In this document: in pieces, positions 44,940 through 53,949 of the stretch
How the letters are laid out: each line of letters begins with the position of its first letter
Numbering within the stretch: the stretch's first letter is position 1
Assembly (NCBI GenBank): GCA_965247125.1
Contig: CBDFGO010000003.1
Span: 1,939,300 to 2,003,299, forward strand
Reading direction: 5' to 3'
DNA: 64,000 bases
From: CALBJU01 sp965247125
GTDB taxonomy: Bacteria; Bacteroidota; Rhodothermia; Rhodothermales; UBA10348
The notes under the pieces: generated by a model
What the model was told of the DNA's origin: nothing
The model's database searches: none
The model's input: only the letters and a program-made list of their open reading frames with translations
Made by a program: the position numbers and the translations under genes

Positions 44940-45494
44940 TTATTTCACGAGGAACATGATACGGGTCTGCGAAAAAGACGAAGAAGCCAGGCGATAGAGG
45001 TAAAAGCCGGTAGAAACAGGGCGGCCACTCATATCCCGTCCGTCCCAGGCGACGCGGTAGGTACCGGCAGCCTGATCGGTATGGACGAGTTCTCGCACGA
45101 AGCGACCAAGCCCATCGAATATCTCCATGCGAACCGTTGAAAGCTCGGGCAGATCGTATGCGATGATTGTGGATGGATTGAAGGGGTTGGGATAATTCTG
45201 GCGCAGTCGATACCGAGCCGGCAGAGAAGCATTTGGATCATCCGTCTCTGAGAGGTCTACATCAACTCCAGTGGCTAGGGCAATGGAGCCAGCCACATAC
45301 CAGAATCCACTTCGCAGTGCGTCAGAATGTCCGGCAATCTCGCCTCCCAGGGTGCCAAAAAGATTATTGTTGGTACCCGTCAGCTGAGCGCCACTACTAC
45401 CGAATTGACTGGCTCGAAGAATAGTCTGGGCAGTGGACTGCTGGCCTCCCAGCAGCGCGGTAACAAGAAGGAAGAGAGGAATAGCGTGTCTCAT
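44940..45494 (-). CDS. Short exported protein with T9SS type A sorting domain
   Basis: A 184-residue protein from ATG 45494. The signal peptide (1-23) contains 'AIPLFLLVTALLGG'. A short middle region ('GTNNNLFGTLGGEIAGHSDA') ends in 'LRSGFWYVAG', a common small-surface-protein pattern. The sorting domain 'LRQNYPNPFNPSTIIAYDLP' ends 'GFYLYRLASSSFSQTRIMFLVK'-like with the final Lys. Almost no mature domain exists beyond the sorting signal. It lies 110 nt downstream of nothing coding in the same operon; the frameshifted repeat-protein gene follows on the same strand, and cotranscription of the two is possible. Confidence 0.85.
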   Translation of the reverse strand: MRHAIPLFLLVTALLGGQQSTAQTILRASQFGSSGAQLTGTNNNLFGTLGGEIAGHSDALRSGFWYVAGSIALATGVDVDLSETDDPNASLPARYRLRQNYPNPFNPSTIIAYDLPELSTVRMEIFDGLGRFVRELVHTDQAAGTYRVAWDGRDMSGRPVSTGFYLYRLASSSFSQTRIMFLVK

Positions 45495-45708
45495 GAAACC
45501 GGTGATGGTCGGATTGTGGGATCCAGCATCGAGCTTCAAACCGTCCTGACGGCGATCCAGAACGGAAAGGCCGTGTCAGCGGGTTACTGACCAAGGAATT
45601 GGTACAGTAAACCAGGTGGAAGGTTCTCAGAAGAATAATCTGGAAAAGGAATTGTCGTGCAGCGGGATCGAGTCGAGTTTGCGCACCAACGAGCCTACCA
45701 ACCACCCC

Positions 45709-48372
45709 TCATTCGTACCGCAGCGCTTCCACCGGATTTGCGCGGGACGCCTGAAGCGCTCGGTAGCTGATGCTCAACCACGCGATCAACATCGCTCCCA
45801 GTGTAGCGGAAACGAAGATCCAGGGTGCTATTTCGGAGCGAAACGGATAATTCTGAAGCCAACTGTCTGCCGCATAGTAGGCGACGGGCCAGGCGATGAG
45901 GTTGGCAATCAGAACCAGCCGCGCGAGGTCTTTGGACAGCAACATCACGACAGAGCTGCCGGATGCTCCCAGCGCTTTGCGGATCCCCATCTCTCTCGTT
46001 CGTCGTTCAACAGAAAACGAAACCAGACCGAAAAGTCCGAGGCCAGCGATGAACAGCGCGAGGAGCGTGAAACTTCCAGATACCCGTCCGAATCGCTCTT
46101 CAGCGGCGTAGAAATTCTGATAGTCCTGGTCCAGAAAGGTATACGTCATCGGCCATTCCGGTGCAACCTTATCCCACACGCCTGCGATTCCCGCGATCGC
46201 CTTTCCAGGATCTTCTCCAGCAACCTTGACGAACATGTAATCCGACCCACTGGGAGCCAGGAACATGATCATGGGCTGCATGAATACGCGGAAGGTCTGA
46301 AAGTAAAAATTGCGCACCACCCCAACAATCTGATACCTGGTGTTCCTTCCTCTGGTCACATATTCTCCGGTAGCCTCCTCAGGCGATGACCAACCAAGCT
46401 GGCTCACAGCTTCTTCGTTCAATATACCTGTCTCATTCTCATCCGAGGGAAAATCTCTGGAGAAGCTTCGACCCGCTAAAATTGCCATATCGAGCGTCCC
46501 GAAGTAATCGTAGTCTACAGACTGATATTTCAGACCAACCCAATCATCATCGGTTGCGTCAACCCGTCTTACTCCCGTTCCCCATGCTCCTGCCCCCGGT
46601 TTACGCGAGGCAAAGGTGACTTTGGTGACATTCGGGAGCCGAAGGAGCTCGTCACGCATGACATCAGCGTTATCGAGCACAGATTCGGCCTGAACAGGAA
46701 TCGAGACGATCTGCTCCGGATTTAGCCCAAGATCCTTGTTGTGCATGTAGTTGAGCTGATTGACGACTACCAATGTTGTCACGATCAGGACCACAGAAAC
46801 GGCAAACTGGAAGACTACCAGTGAGCTTCGAAGACGTTTTGGCGATCGGCCTGTCTCCCCGCCCCCGAGCATCCCCTTGACGAGCCCGATTGGCGAGTAT
46901 CCCGACAACACAAACGCCGGGTATGATCCAGCCAGAACTCCAATCAGTCCCACAAGTGCGACTATCACACCGGCCTGAAGCCAACTCCAGTCCAGTGACA
47001 ACGGAATGTCGATCATGCTCGAGAACGTCGGCAGGAATGCATATACCACTCCGACTGCCAGGACTCCCGATACAAGGGCAAGAAAAACAGACTCACCGAT
47101 GAACTGGGTGATCAACTGAGTACGCCGGGCCCCCACGACCTTTCGCATACTGATTTCGCGGGTGCGGGTCGATGAGCGCGCGGTCGCCAGATTGATAAAA
47201 TTGAAACAGGCAATCGCCAGGATGAGCAGGGCGACGACAGAGAGCAGGTAGACAAACATCGAACTGCTGCCTTGTTCGATCTCGTTGCCTTTTTGCTCGA
47301 GATGAATTTCTGCGAGGGGTTGGAGTTCAAGACGGCCATATTCAAATTCATCGCCAGCATACCTCGCCACCATATCGGTAATCTGTTGCTGCAACTCCAC
47401 TTTCGAAAAGGTCTCGGGAAGCAGCACATAGGTAAAAAACGGATTCCAGCCCCAGCTTGTCATGTTATCTGCCTCACGCAAAGCCAGATTTTCCCATGAA
47501 GCCAGAAAGTCAAAATGAAAGTGCGCGTTCGACGGCAGATCATCGACGACGCCCGTGACCGTGTAGTCTTCGCGGTCGTCGATTCGAAGGGTCTGACCAA
47601 CGGGATCCCCAGTGCCGAAATACTTTGCGGCAACCGACCTGGTCAGGACGATCGTGCCGGGCTCTGCAAGCGCCGTTTCGGGATTTCCACCCTTCAATCC
47701 AAACGAGAAGATGTTGAACACGGACGGGTCCGCGTAAATAAATCGCTGGTGATCGGTATAGAATCGCTTCTCCTCGAACGTAACCAACACTTTTTCGCTG
47801 ACGGGCATGAACCGAACCATGTCTCGAACTTCGGGAAACTCCGCCTGCAAGGCCGGCCCGACTGGAGCTGGTGTCAGCGCGTTCGTGAAATCGAAATTGG
47901 AATTTTGCCAACGAACATTCACCCGATGAATCTGGTCGACATTTTCATGGAATCGATCAAAACTTGTCTCGTGCTGAACAACCATGTAGATCAGAACACA
48001 ACACGTTATCCCCACAGTCAGGCCCGAGAGATTGATCGCGGTGTAGGCCTTGTTCTTGAACAGCGTGCGTATGGAGACCTTCAAATAGTTCTTGAGCATC
48101 GTCAGATTCCATGTTAATTCGCTCATCACGCCGCGCCTATAGCGCAGCTTCATCCAGAACATCTTTCTGAACTCGACTTCCGTGTCGGAAAAATTTCCGA
48201 ACTCATGATGCGTCTTCCGATAGGCTTCTTCCTCACTCATCCCCTGGTCGACCATGAATTGAATCTGGTCGCGAAGGTGTCGCTCCAATTCATCGACTTC
48301 GATGGATTGAAACAGGCGACTGAATTTATACTGGTGCCGCCACGTGGCAATGGCTTTTTCGAGATCAAACAT
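45709..48372 (-). CDS. MacB/FtsX-type ABC transporter permease with N-terminal prefix domain
   Basis: An 887-residue permease. An N-terminal 'permease prefix' helical domain (~1-85, 'ELERHLRDQIQFMVDQGMSE') precedes the first membrane helix ('AINLSGLTVGITCCVLIYMV') and a MacB-like periplasmic core domain. Three helices follow with the FtsX motif 'ARSSTRTREISMRKVVGARR', then a second periplasmic domain and a last FtsX unit with 'VERRTREMGIRKALGASGSS'. Fused double permeases like this, paired with PadR, are typical of Bacteroidota and Acidobacteria. The ATP-binding partner is not in the window. The start lies 1 nt after the PadR stop, so the two are translationally coupled. Substrate unknown; antimicrobial or peptide export is a common guess. 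Confidence 0.92.
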   Translation of the reverse strand: MFDLEKAIATWRHQYKFSRLFQSIEVDELERHLRDQIQFMVDQGMSEEEAYRKTHHEFGNFSDTEVEFRKMFWMKLRYRRGVMSELTWNLTMLKNYLKVSIRTLFKNKAYTAINLSGLTVGITCCVLIYMVVQHETSFDRFHENVDQIHRVNVRWQNSNFDFTNALTPAPVGPALQAEFPEVRDMVRFMPVSEKVLVTFEEKRFYTDHQRFIYADPSVFNIFSFGLKGGNPETALAEPGTIVLTRSVAAKYFGTGDPVGQTLRIDDREDYTVTGVVDDLPSNAHFHFDFLASWENLALREADNMTSWGWNPFFTYVLLPETFSKVELQQQITDMVARYAGDEFEYGRLELQPLAEIHLEQKGNEIEQGSSSMFVYLLSVVALLILAIACFNFINLATARSSTRTREISMRKVVGARRTQLITQFIGESVFLALVSGVLAVGVVYAFLPTFSSMIDIPLSLDWSWLQAGVIVALVGLIGVLAGSYPAFVLSGYSPIGLVKGMLGGGETGRSPKRLRSSLVVFQFAVSVVLIVTTLVVVNQLNYMHNKDLGLNPEQIVSIPVQAESVLDNADVMRDELLRLPNVTKVTFASRKPGAGAWGTGVRRVDATDDDWVGLKYQSVDYDYFGTLDMAILAGRSFSRDFPSDENETGILNEEAVSQLGWSSPEEATGEYVTRGRNTRYQIVGVVRNFYFQTFRVFMQPMIMFLAPSGSDYMFVKVAGEDPGKAIAGIAGVWDKVAPEWPMTYTFLDQDYQNFYAAEERFGRVSGSFTLLALFIAGLGLFGLVSFSVERRTREMGIRKALGASGSSVVMLLSKDLARLVLIANLIAWPVAYYAADSWLQNYPFRSEIAPWIFVSATLGAMLIAWLSISYRALQASRANPVEALRYE

Positions 48373-48373
48373 G

Positions 48374-48712
48374 TTATGCTACCTCTACGCCCGGCACCCA
48401 CAGCGCGTCAAATATGGCGGTAACAGCTCTCCACTCTGACTGTGTACGCGTAAGCTCTTTCTTGCCAGCCGCAGTCAATTTGTAATATTTGCGGTCTGGT
48501 CCCGATTTCGACGGTTCCCAGAACGCCTCGACGAGCCCCTCGATCTCCAACTTGTGCAGCAGCGGATAAAGCTTCGAGTTGGGCCAGCTGATCTTGTTCT
48601 CAGACAGAATCTTGGCGTTATGCGCGATCTGAAATCCGTACTTGGGCCCGTCGATCAGAAGAGAAAGAATCAGCGGCTTCAGTGAAGCGCTCACGAGGGG
48701 TTTTGACAGCAT
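48374..48712 (-). CDS. PadR-family transcriptional regulator
   Basis: A 112-residue winged-helix regulator: 'LKPLILSLLIDGPKYGFQIA', then 'SWPNSKLYPLLHKLEIEGLV' and the wing 'GPDRKYYKLTAAGKKEL'. Length is standard for the short PadR type. It is the first gene of the pair with the ABC permease (stop TAA, one C, then ATG). Two palindrome-like sequences 30-70 nt upstream are candidate operators. It probably represses its own operon and responds to a compound exported by the transporter. Confidence 0.93.
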   Translation of the reverse strand: MLSKPLVSASLKPLILSLLIDGPKYGFQIAHNAKILSENKISWPNSKLYPLLHKLEIEGLVEAFWEPSKSGPDRKYYKLTAAGKKELTRTQSEWRAVTAIFDALWVPGVEVA

Positions 48713-48742
48713 CGAAGTGGAGAGAGTCGCGGTTTGTGGTCG

Positions 48743-48784
48743 GTAAGTCGAATTATGACCTACGCTAGGTAAAATTACGACCTA
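48743..48784 (-). promoter_or_regulatory. Candidate PadR operator: two palindromes
   Basis: GTAAGTC-N7-GACCTAC (48743-48763) and TAGGT-N9-ACCTA (48766-48784) lie in tandem 31-72 nt before the PadR start. The AATTAYGACCTAC core occurs twice in direct order, 21 bases apart (two helical turns). This would suit cooperative binding of two dimers. Sequence symmetry only. Confidence 0.5.
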
Positions 48785-48839
48785 CCCCCCGAAAAGGTTA
48801 CACCACCTCTGAAAAACGCTGGATGAACTCGATTCGTGC

Positions 48840-49784
48840 CTAGTCGACAGCCCGTCCAAAGAGCATCCGCCACCGGACATCTTCGACCGAGCGGGTGCGT
48901 TCGTTGCCCTCGAGGTCCGTATAGTCCTCGAGCGATTCATCAATGTCGCGGATGACGAACATAGGGTACCAACCGTCGGCACCGTACTGATTGAACTTGT
49001 CGTCAATCTGGTTCATCTCCTCGATCCGACGGGCTTGATACTCGAATGAAGGGGATTCCTCGCCGAGAGGTTTCTGGAAGAGTGAGCGGAAGGCATCATT
49101 TTCATCCTGGAAGAGGAACATCGGCTCCCAGCCGTCCTCTCCATGCTCGTTGTACAGGTCATCGATCTGTTTGATATTGCTCGTCACCTTCGCCATAAAC
49201 TGCATGGCTCGCTCGGTGTTGTCTGGGTCGCGGACGAAGAGCATGCGGTGGTCGTCGGCGCCTTGTATGACAAAAAGCGGGTCCCATCCGTCAGCGGAGA
49301 GTTGGTTGAACTTGTCGTCCACCTGGCGTCCCTCATCGAGGACGACGGCGCGGTATTCAAGGTTTGTGACATCGTCTTCTGGGTCTCGCTCCATCATAAG
49401 CCGCCAATTCTGCTTGAGGGCGCCCGTACGAAAGACGAACCGTGGGAACCAGCCGTCATCTGCCATCTTGTTGAACGTATCATCGATCTGTCTGGCTGAC
49501 CTGATGACCTCTGCTTTGTACTCAAGGCCGTAGACACGCTCTTCTTCGTCGCGGGGCCGCTCGTAGATCAGCCGGGCGTCGCCCTCAAATTTCATAACAA
49601 ATCGAGGGTACCAGCCGTCTTCGGCCATTTCGTTAAAAGAGTCGTCGATATCGCGATCGGAGCCGACTTTAACTGCGCGGTACTGCAAGCCATCGCGCTG
49701 GGTGTGTGCTGAGAAACCGACCAGACCTAGAGTAAACACGGCAATCAACAAAAAGGACATGAGTGAGCGTTGGAGGTGGACCAT
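48840..49784 (-). CDS. Exported protein with five DUF4177-like repeats
   Basis: A 314-residue protein from ATG 49784. The signal peptide (1-25) contains 'SFLLIAVFTLGLVGFS'. Five units of 45-60 residues follow, each with the pattern [YF]xAxx...xIDDxFNxxxxDGWxPxFVxx...R. Examples are 'SDRDIDDSFNEMAEDGWYPR', 'SARQIDDTFNKMADDGWFPR' and 'MNQIDDKFNQYGADGWYPMF'. This resembles DUF4177 ('YE.....l....D...N.....GW.lv') as a tandem array. No catalytic residue set is apparent. The role is unknown; a binding or structural role outside the membrane is plausible. It is convergent with nothing and diverges from the choice-of-anchor B gene. Confidence 0.8.
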   Translation of the reverse strand: MVHLQRSLMSFLLIAVFTLGLVGFSAHTQRDGLQYRAVKVGSDRDIDDSFNEMAEDGWYPRFVMKFEGDARLIYERPRDEEERVYGLEYKAEVIRSARQIDDTFNKMADDGWFPRFVFRTGALKQNWRLMMERDPEDDVTNLEYRAVVLDEGRQVDDKFNQLSADGWDPLFVIQGADDHRMLFVRDPDNTERAMQFMAKVTSNIKQIDDLYNEHGEDGWEPMFLFQDENDAFRSLFQKPLGEESPSFEYQARRIEEMNQIDDKFNQYGADGWYPMFVIRDIDESLEDYTDLEGNERTRSVEDVRWRMLFGRAVD

Positions 49785-50017
49785 GCGTTTTATAATGCGT
49801 CTGGGATGAAAGAAACGAAGGGACGTCGCAGAGAGTGTTATGCGTTGCCCGCATTCTAGCAAGATAATCCTGCATCATCAATAGTGCATAAATGGTAATC
49901 CTGAGTAGGACCACCGCTTTATGGACCCTTCAGAGCGGGTGAAAAACGCTTTCTAGAATCGTATACTGACCTCTTGGCCCTCGTTATTGCGCGAATCAGC
50001 TATTCAGGATTCAGATC

Positions 50018-52387
50018 ATGAAAACCTACCTGTCATCTCTCGTTCTTCTGCTTTTTGTCTGGACGGCCAACGCCCAGTCGTACTACTCCGAAAATGCGGG
50101 GTCTTTTCTTGGATTCGGAGGGGCTGTGGCTATTTCTGACGGTGAGGTTTTTGTCGGGTCGGCACCTATCAGCTGGCCGAGGGGATCAGACCCGGCGGGA
50201 GAGGTCTACATCTATCGCCGCGATGACCAGGGCCAGTGGGCTGAAGCGACACGGCTGCAGGCATCAGATGGGATGCTGGGCAACGATTTCGGTCGATCCA
50301 TTCTGGTCAACGGAGCCCTCATGCTGTTAGGCGCCCCGGGAGCGAATGCCGTTTACGTGTTTGAAAAGAGCGATGGCGAGTGGACCGAGACGGCAAAAGT
50401 GGAAGCCACCGGCTTGAAAGACGGCGCGGAGTTCGCTGGAGCCTACGCGCGAGGTGGGTATCGCTCTCAGGTGATGACGGCCGTTGAAAACAACGTGCTT
50501 GTCACCTCTTACAATGCCGACACGAACGAAGGCGCCGTGCACGTCGTTCACCAGATGGGGACGATGTGGATGGACCATGGCGTCCTCACCGAGGCAAATG
50601 CCTGGTCCCTCGCCTCATCGGGAAGCACGCTCTTCATCGGAACGCCGAGCATCGATGCTGACAAGGGCAGCGTCCTGGTCTACGACTATGTGGACAGCCG
50701 GAATTGGGTCCATACAACCACGCTCACCGTGGATGAATTGGAAGAAGGCGCTCTCTTCGGCCGAGCTCTCGCTGCAGACAACGATCGCCTCTACGTTGGG
50801 GCGATGGGGTACGATGGCGCGGGCGGCGTATTCGTCTACGAAAAAGATTCAGAGGGTGCATGGACGCGCTCTCACACGCTGATGCCCCCCGCTGCTGAAG
50901 AGGGATCGAGAAGGCGGCCTCAGTTTGGTCTGAGTCTGGCCGTTTCTGAGGGAACGCTGATGGTCGGCGCTCGAAACTCAATTTTCACGTTCGATGCGAA
51001 TAACCTGGACGCCGGATACACGATGCTCGAAGCTCCTGACGACCGTACGTCGAGAGGATTCGGAGTAGGAATCGCCGTCGAAGGTGATGTGGCTGTTCTC
51101 GGCTCACCCCTCGCCGACTACGAAGCGGGAATCGCTTCCCTGTTTGAGCGATCAAGCTCCGGAAACTGGGCGCGTGCCAGCATTTTTGAAAACGACATCA
51201 ACTACTACGAATCGATTTCGGGCGACAAGGCGGAGTGCGAGGAAGGCAAAGCAGCTGGTCTGTTTCCCTGCGATGAAGTCGACCTTATTTCCTTCATATC
51301 AGCAAGCGAGATGGTAAACGACCGCGGAGCACAGCTGAACGACATCTGGGGCTGGACCGATCCAGAAACCGGGCGAGAGTGGGTGCTGGCGGCCCGCACC
51401 GATGGCGTCTCTTTTGTGGACATCGGAGATCCGTCCCATCCGAGGGTTGTCGGGCAGCTCATGCGCACGGAGGGATCTCCGGGAAGCACGTGGCGGGACG
51501 TAAAGGTGTATAATAATCACGCATATATCGTCTCTGGAGGCGCTCAAGATCACGGTATGCAGATTTTTGACCTCACGCAGCTGCGCGACGTCGATGTGGC
51601 AGATATGCCAGTCGACTTTAAGGAATCGGCGCGCTACACGGGCATTGCCAGTGCCCACAACCTGATAATCAATGAAGACACTGGATTCGCCTATGCAGTT
51701 GGAACCGGTCGCAGCGAACATGCTTGCGCCCAGTTGCACATGATCGATCTGAGCGATCCGCTCAATCCAACATTTGCAGGATGCTACGGCGATCCTAATT
51801 CCCGTGGGACCCACGATGCACAATGCGTCATTTATCATGGCAGCGACAGCGACTACAACGGAAATGAAATCTGTCTCAACTCGAACGGAAGCTCATTCAT
51901 GATCGCTGATGTCACAGACAAGAGCAATCCGGTGACAGTAGCCAGTGCGACCTACCCTAACACTGCCTATACCCATCAGGGATGGCTCAGCGAGGATCAC
52001 AACTATTTCTACATGAATGACGAGCTCGACGAGATGAATAAGATATTCGATCGGACGCGCACGCTCGTGTGGGACGTGAGTGACCTGGATGATCCCCTAC
52101 TCGTCAAAGAAGTGTTTCTCAGCAACGGAGCCAGCGACCACAATCTTTTTGTGAAAGGCAATTTCGTCTACGAATCGAATTACAATGCAGGCCTTGTCAT
52201 CCTGGATATAACCGATCCTGCGAATCCGGTGGAAGCCGGACACTTCGATACGGCCCCCAACGCCGATAATATCTATGGATTTGCCGGATCATGGGGAAAT
52301 TATCCCTTCTTCGAAAGCGGCATTATCGCCGTAAGCAGCAAGACCGAGGGCCTTTTCCTCGTTCGAAAAAGGGAGGTGGATCTTTAG
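50018..52387 (+). CDS. Choice-of-anchor B family exported protein with FG-GAP-like propeller
   Basis: A 789-residue protein. The signal peptide (1-19) ends 'TANAQS'. The N-terminal part (~20-390) is an FG-GAP-like propeller ('GFGGAVAISDGEVFVGSAP', 'FGRSILVNGALMLLGAPG', 'FGRALAADNDRLYVGAMG', 'GFGVGIAVEGDVAVLGSPL'). The C-terminal part (~430-785) is the choice-of-anchor B domain ('LNDIWGWTDPETGREWVLAA', 'SRGTHDAQCVIYHGSDSDYN', 'AYTHQGWLSEDHNYFYMNDE', 'GASDHNLFVKGNFVYESNYN'). The usual anchor that follows this domain (sorting signal) is missing; the protein ends 'LVRKREVDL'. Location is thus periplasmic or released. Function unknown. Confidence 0.9.
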   Translation: MKTYLSSLVLLLFVWTANAQSYYSENAGSFLGFGGAVAISDGEVFVGSAPISWPRGSDPAGEVYIYRRDDQGQWAEATRLQASDGMLGNDFGRSILVNGALMLLGAPGANAVYVFEKSDGEWTETAKVEATGLKDGAEFAGAYARGGYRSQVMTAVENNVLVTSYNADTNEGAVHVVHQMGTMWMDHGVLTEANAWSLASSGSTLFIGTPSIDADKGSVLVYDYVDSRNWVHTTTLTVDELEEGALFGRALAADNDRLYVGAMGYDGAGGVFVYEKDSEGAWTRSHTLMPPAAEEGSRRRPQFGLSLAVSEGTLMVGARNSIFTFDANNLDAGYTMLEAPDDRTSRGFGVGIAVEGDVAVLGSPLADYEAGIASLFERSSSGNWARASIFENDINYYESISGDKAECEEGKAAGLFPCDEVDLISFISASEMVNDRGAQLNDIWGWTDPETGREWVLAARTDGVSFVDIGDPSHPRVVGQLMRTEGSPGSTWRDVKVYNNHAYIVSGGAQDHGMQIFDLTQLRDVDVADMPVDFKESARYTGIASAHNLIINEDTGFAYAVGTGRSEHACAQLHMIDLSDPLNPTFAGCYGDPNSRGTHDAQCVIYHGSDSDYNGNEICLNSNGSSFMIADVTDKSNPVTVASATYPNTAYTHQGWLSEDHNYFYMNDELDEMNKIFDRTRTLVWDVSDLDDPLLVKEVFLSNGASDHNLFVKGNFVYESNYNAGLVILDITDPANPVEAGHFDTAPNADNIYGFAGSWGNYPFFESGIIAVSSKTEGLFLVRKREVDL

Positions 52388-52567
52388 TTACTGCGGTGAA
52401 TGTTCAACATTTCGCTCTTCGTTTCACTCCTTTATTGAACGATCACCGCGATCTCCTATTTCAGAAGCGGCGCCATGGATTGTTGATTCGCTATATTCGA
52501 ATGGCGTCGAGACATCGCACTCCCCTTGGAAGTCCTGCGTTCAATATCCAACCCGACCGAGTGAGCC

Positions 52568-53281
52568 ATGGAGATCCGACAAATATTTATTGTGCTCGTG
52601 GACATCAGTGGGTATACGAGGTTTTTGACGGCCCATCGGACGAGCCTCTTGCATGCTGAGTATATCATAACTGAGCTCCTCAAACTCATAATCGAGTCCT
52701 CCAAATCACCACTGGTGCTCCACGAACTCGAAGGCGACGCAGTAAATTTCTACGCCATTTCAGACGGTTCCAGGGAAATGGCTCAGGATATTGGGACTCA
52801 AGTGCTCAATTTTGTAGGTGCGTTCCGGGTTCGCGAAAAGGAATTGGTGAGCGAGTGCGAAGCGTGTAACTGTGAGGCATGTCAAAGCATTGGAAAGTTG
52901 AAGATGAAAGCCGTGCTTCACCATGGAGAGGCAGCGTTCACAAAGATCCGTAATTTTGAGAAAATCGGAAGCGAAGACGTCATTCTGGCACATCGACTGC
53001 TGAAGAATTCGATTGAAAGTGACGAGTACATTCTACTCAGTACCCCTTTCGCTGAATTGTGTGAGGATCTCGAAGGAGTCGAACTCGAAGACAGACTCGA
53101 GTTCTGCGAAGGCATCGGAGAAGTGGACGTCAAAGTCTACCACACCGAACCGGCCCCCTTCTCCGCTCCTGCCCAAAGGCCGACATTGAGTAAGCTTTCC
53201 ATGATGGCAAAATTGGGCGGATACATGATCAAGAGGCGTTTTCGCCCTTCTCCCGAGTTTCGCCACCTGCAGACTCTTTGA
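52568..53281 (+). CDS. DUF2652 protein, class III nucleotidyl cyclase-like
   Basis: A 237-residue cytoplasmic protein. 'QIFIVLVDISGYTRFLTAHR' (D13) and 'LHELEGDAVNFYA' (D57) match the two metal-binding aspartate motifs of class III cyclases. The region around 'ECEACNCEACQSI' holds four close cysteines (C95, C98, C100, C103) that could bind a metal. 'MKAVLHHGEAAF' and 'IGSEDVILAHRLLKNSI' are further cyclase-like strands. DUF2652 proteins are described as cyclase-related; activity has to be shown. The last 50 residues ('KLSMMAKLGGYMIKRR') are basic. Confidence 0.82.
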   Translation: MEIRQIFIVLVDISGYTRFLTAHRTSLLHAEYIITELLKLIIESSKSPLVLHELEGDAVNFYAISDGSREMAQDIGTQVLNFVGAFRVREKELVSECEACNCEACQSIGKLKMKAVLHHGEAAFTKIRNFEKIGSEDVILAHRLLKNSIESDEYILLSTPFAELCEDLEGVELEDRLEFCEGIGEVDVKVYHTEPAPFSAPAQRPTLSKLSMMAKLGGYMIKRRFRPSPEFRHLQTL

Positions 53282-53452
53282 ATAGATATGTCGAGCGGAG
53301 AGGCGAGGGTCCTCGCGGTCGCCAAAAGTCGATAAAGTGCTCAGAGACAGTATATGTCATGAAGCCGATCGCCCTGGTTGACATTCCCCAGATAATTGGT
53401 TAAACGAGGGTGTCCTTTCCCTACTTTTTACAATTATCGGAAGAGTGTTGCC

Positions 53453-53626
53453 ATGATGAAGAAGATACTTTTGAGTGTCGCAATTGGTGTTTGCGCGGCC
53501 GCGTACATGTATGCGTTCGAATACCTGGAGGATGGGCACCAGGGTCTACTGATCTTTGCCTCTCTAATGGTCGCCATCGCTGCAGGTCGTAGGTCAAAGA
53601 GCAGTTCAAACACGGTGGAGGTGTAA
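53453..53626 (+). CDS. Small membrane protein (57 aa), unknown
   Basis: A 57-residue protein with a hydrophobic N-terminal helix ('ILLSVAIGVCAAAYMYAF') and a second hydrophobic segment ('GLLIFASLMVAIAAG'), then a short polar tail with Arg-Arg. GGAAGAG precedes the ATG by about 8 nt. It is followed one base after its stop by the 53628 gene, which suggests a coupled pair. Family not recognised. Confidence 0.6.
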   Translation: MMKKILLSVAIGVCAAAYMYAFEYLEDGHQGLLIFASLMVAIAAGRRSKSSSNTVEV

Positions 53627-53627
53627 T

Positions 53628-53852
53628 ATGTGGGCATGTATAAAGAGAGTCTTTCTTGCTAATCTACCGGCAAATCTCGGCTGGTGGGCATTGGGCATCC
53701 TGATTGGTTGCATCGTTGCAGCTATTGCCGCGCTAATTCCGGGTGGACCCGCAGCGATCGCGGTCCTGGTTGGCTGTCTCACCGTGGCAGGAGTCGTGTT
53801 GGGAGGAGCCGCTCTTGTGGCTCTTCTCGACGCGCTAATAGCGTGTTTCTAG
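53628..53852 (+). CDS. Small hydrophobic protein (74 aa), glycine/alanine-rich
   Basis: A 74-residue protein that is nearly all hydrophobic after residue 17: 'LGWWALGILIGCIVAAIAAL', 'IPGGPAAIAVLVGCLTVAG', 'VVLGGAALVALLDALIACF'. The Gly/Ala-spaced helices resemble small pore-forming or bacteriocin-like peptides, but no leader, GG cleavage site or partner genes are seen, so I make no claim. GGAGGTG lies 4 nt before the ATG inside the end of the preceding gene, giving tight coupling. Confidence 0.6.
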   Translation: MWACIKRVFLANLPANLGWWALGILIGCIVAAIAALIPGGPAAIAVLVGCLTVAGVVLGGAALVALLDALIACF

Positions 53853-53889
53853 TCGACTGTCGACGTTCCACTTGTTTGGTCGCTACTCG

Positions 53890-53918
53890 GTGCGATCCGT
53901 CCCTCAGGCGGATCGCAC
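53890..53918. other. Hairpin after the small membrane gene pair
   Basis: GTGCGATCCG, nine-base loop, CGGATCGCAC: a perfect 10-bp stem 38 nt after the 53852 stop, with no T tract. It may be a weak terminator or an RNA-stabilising structure between convergent genes. Confidence 0.6.
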
Positions 53919-53949
53919 ACGGGTATTGATGTGCATTCGAATAGCTGGC

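Noticed and set aside
45616..46389. 257-aa plus-strand ORF opposite the ABC permease
   Set aside because: Low-complexity antisense frame; the permease motifs on the other strand are clear.
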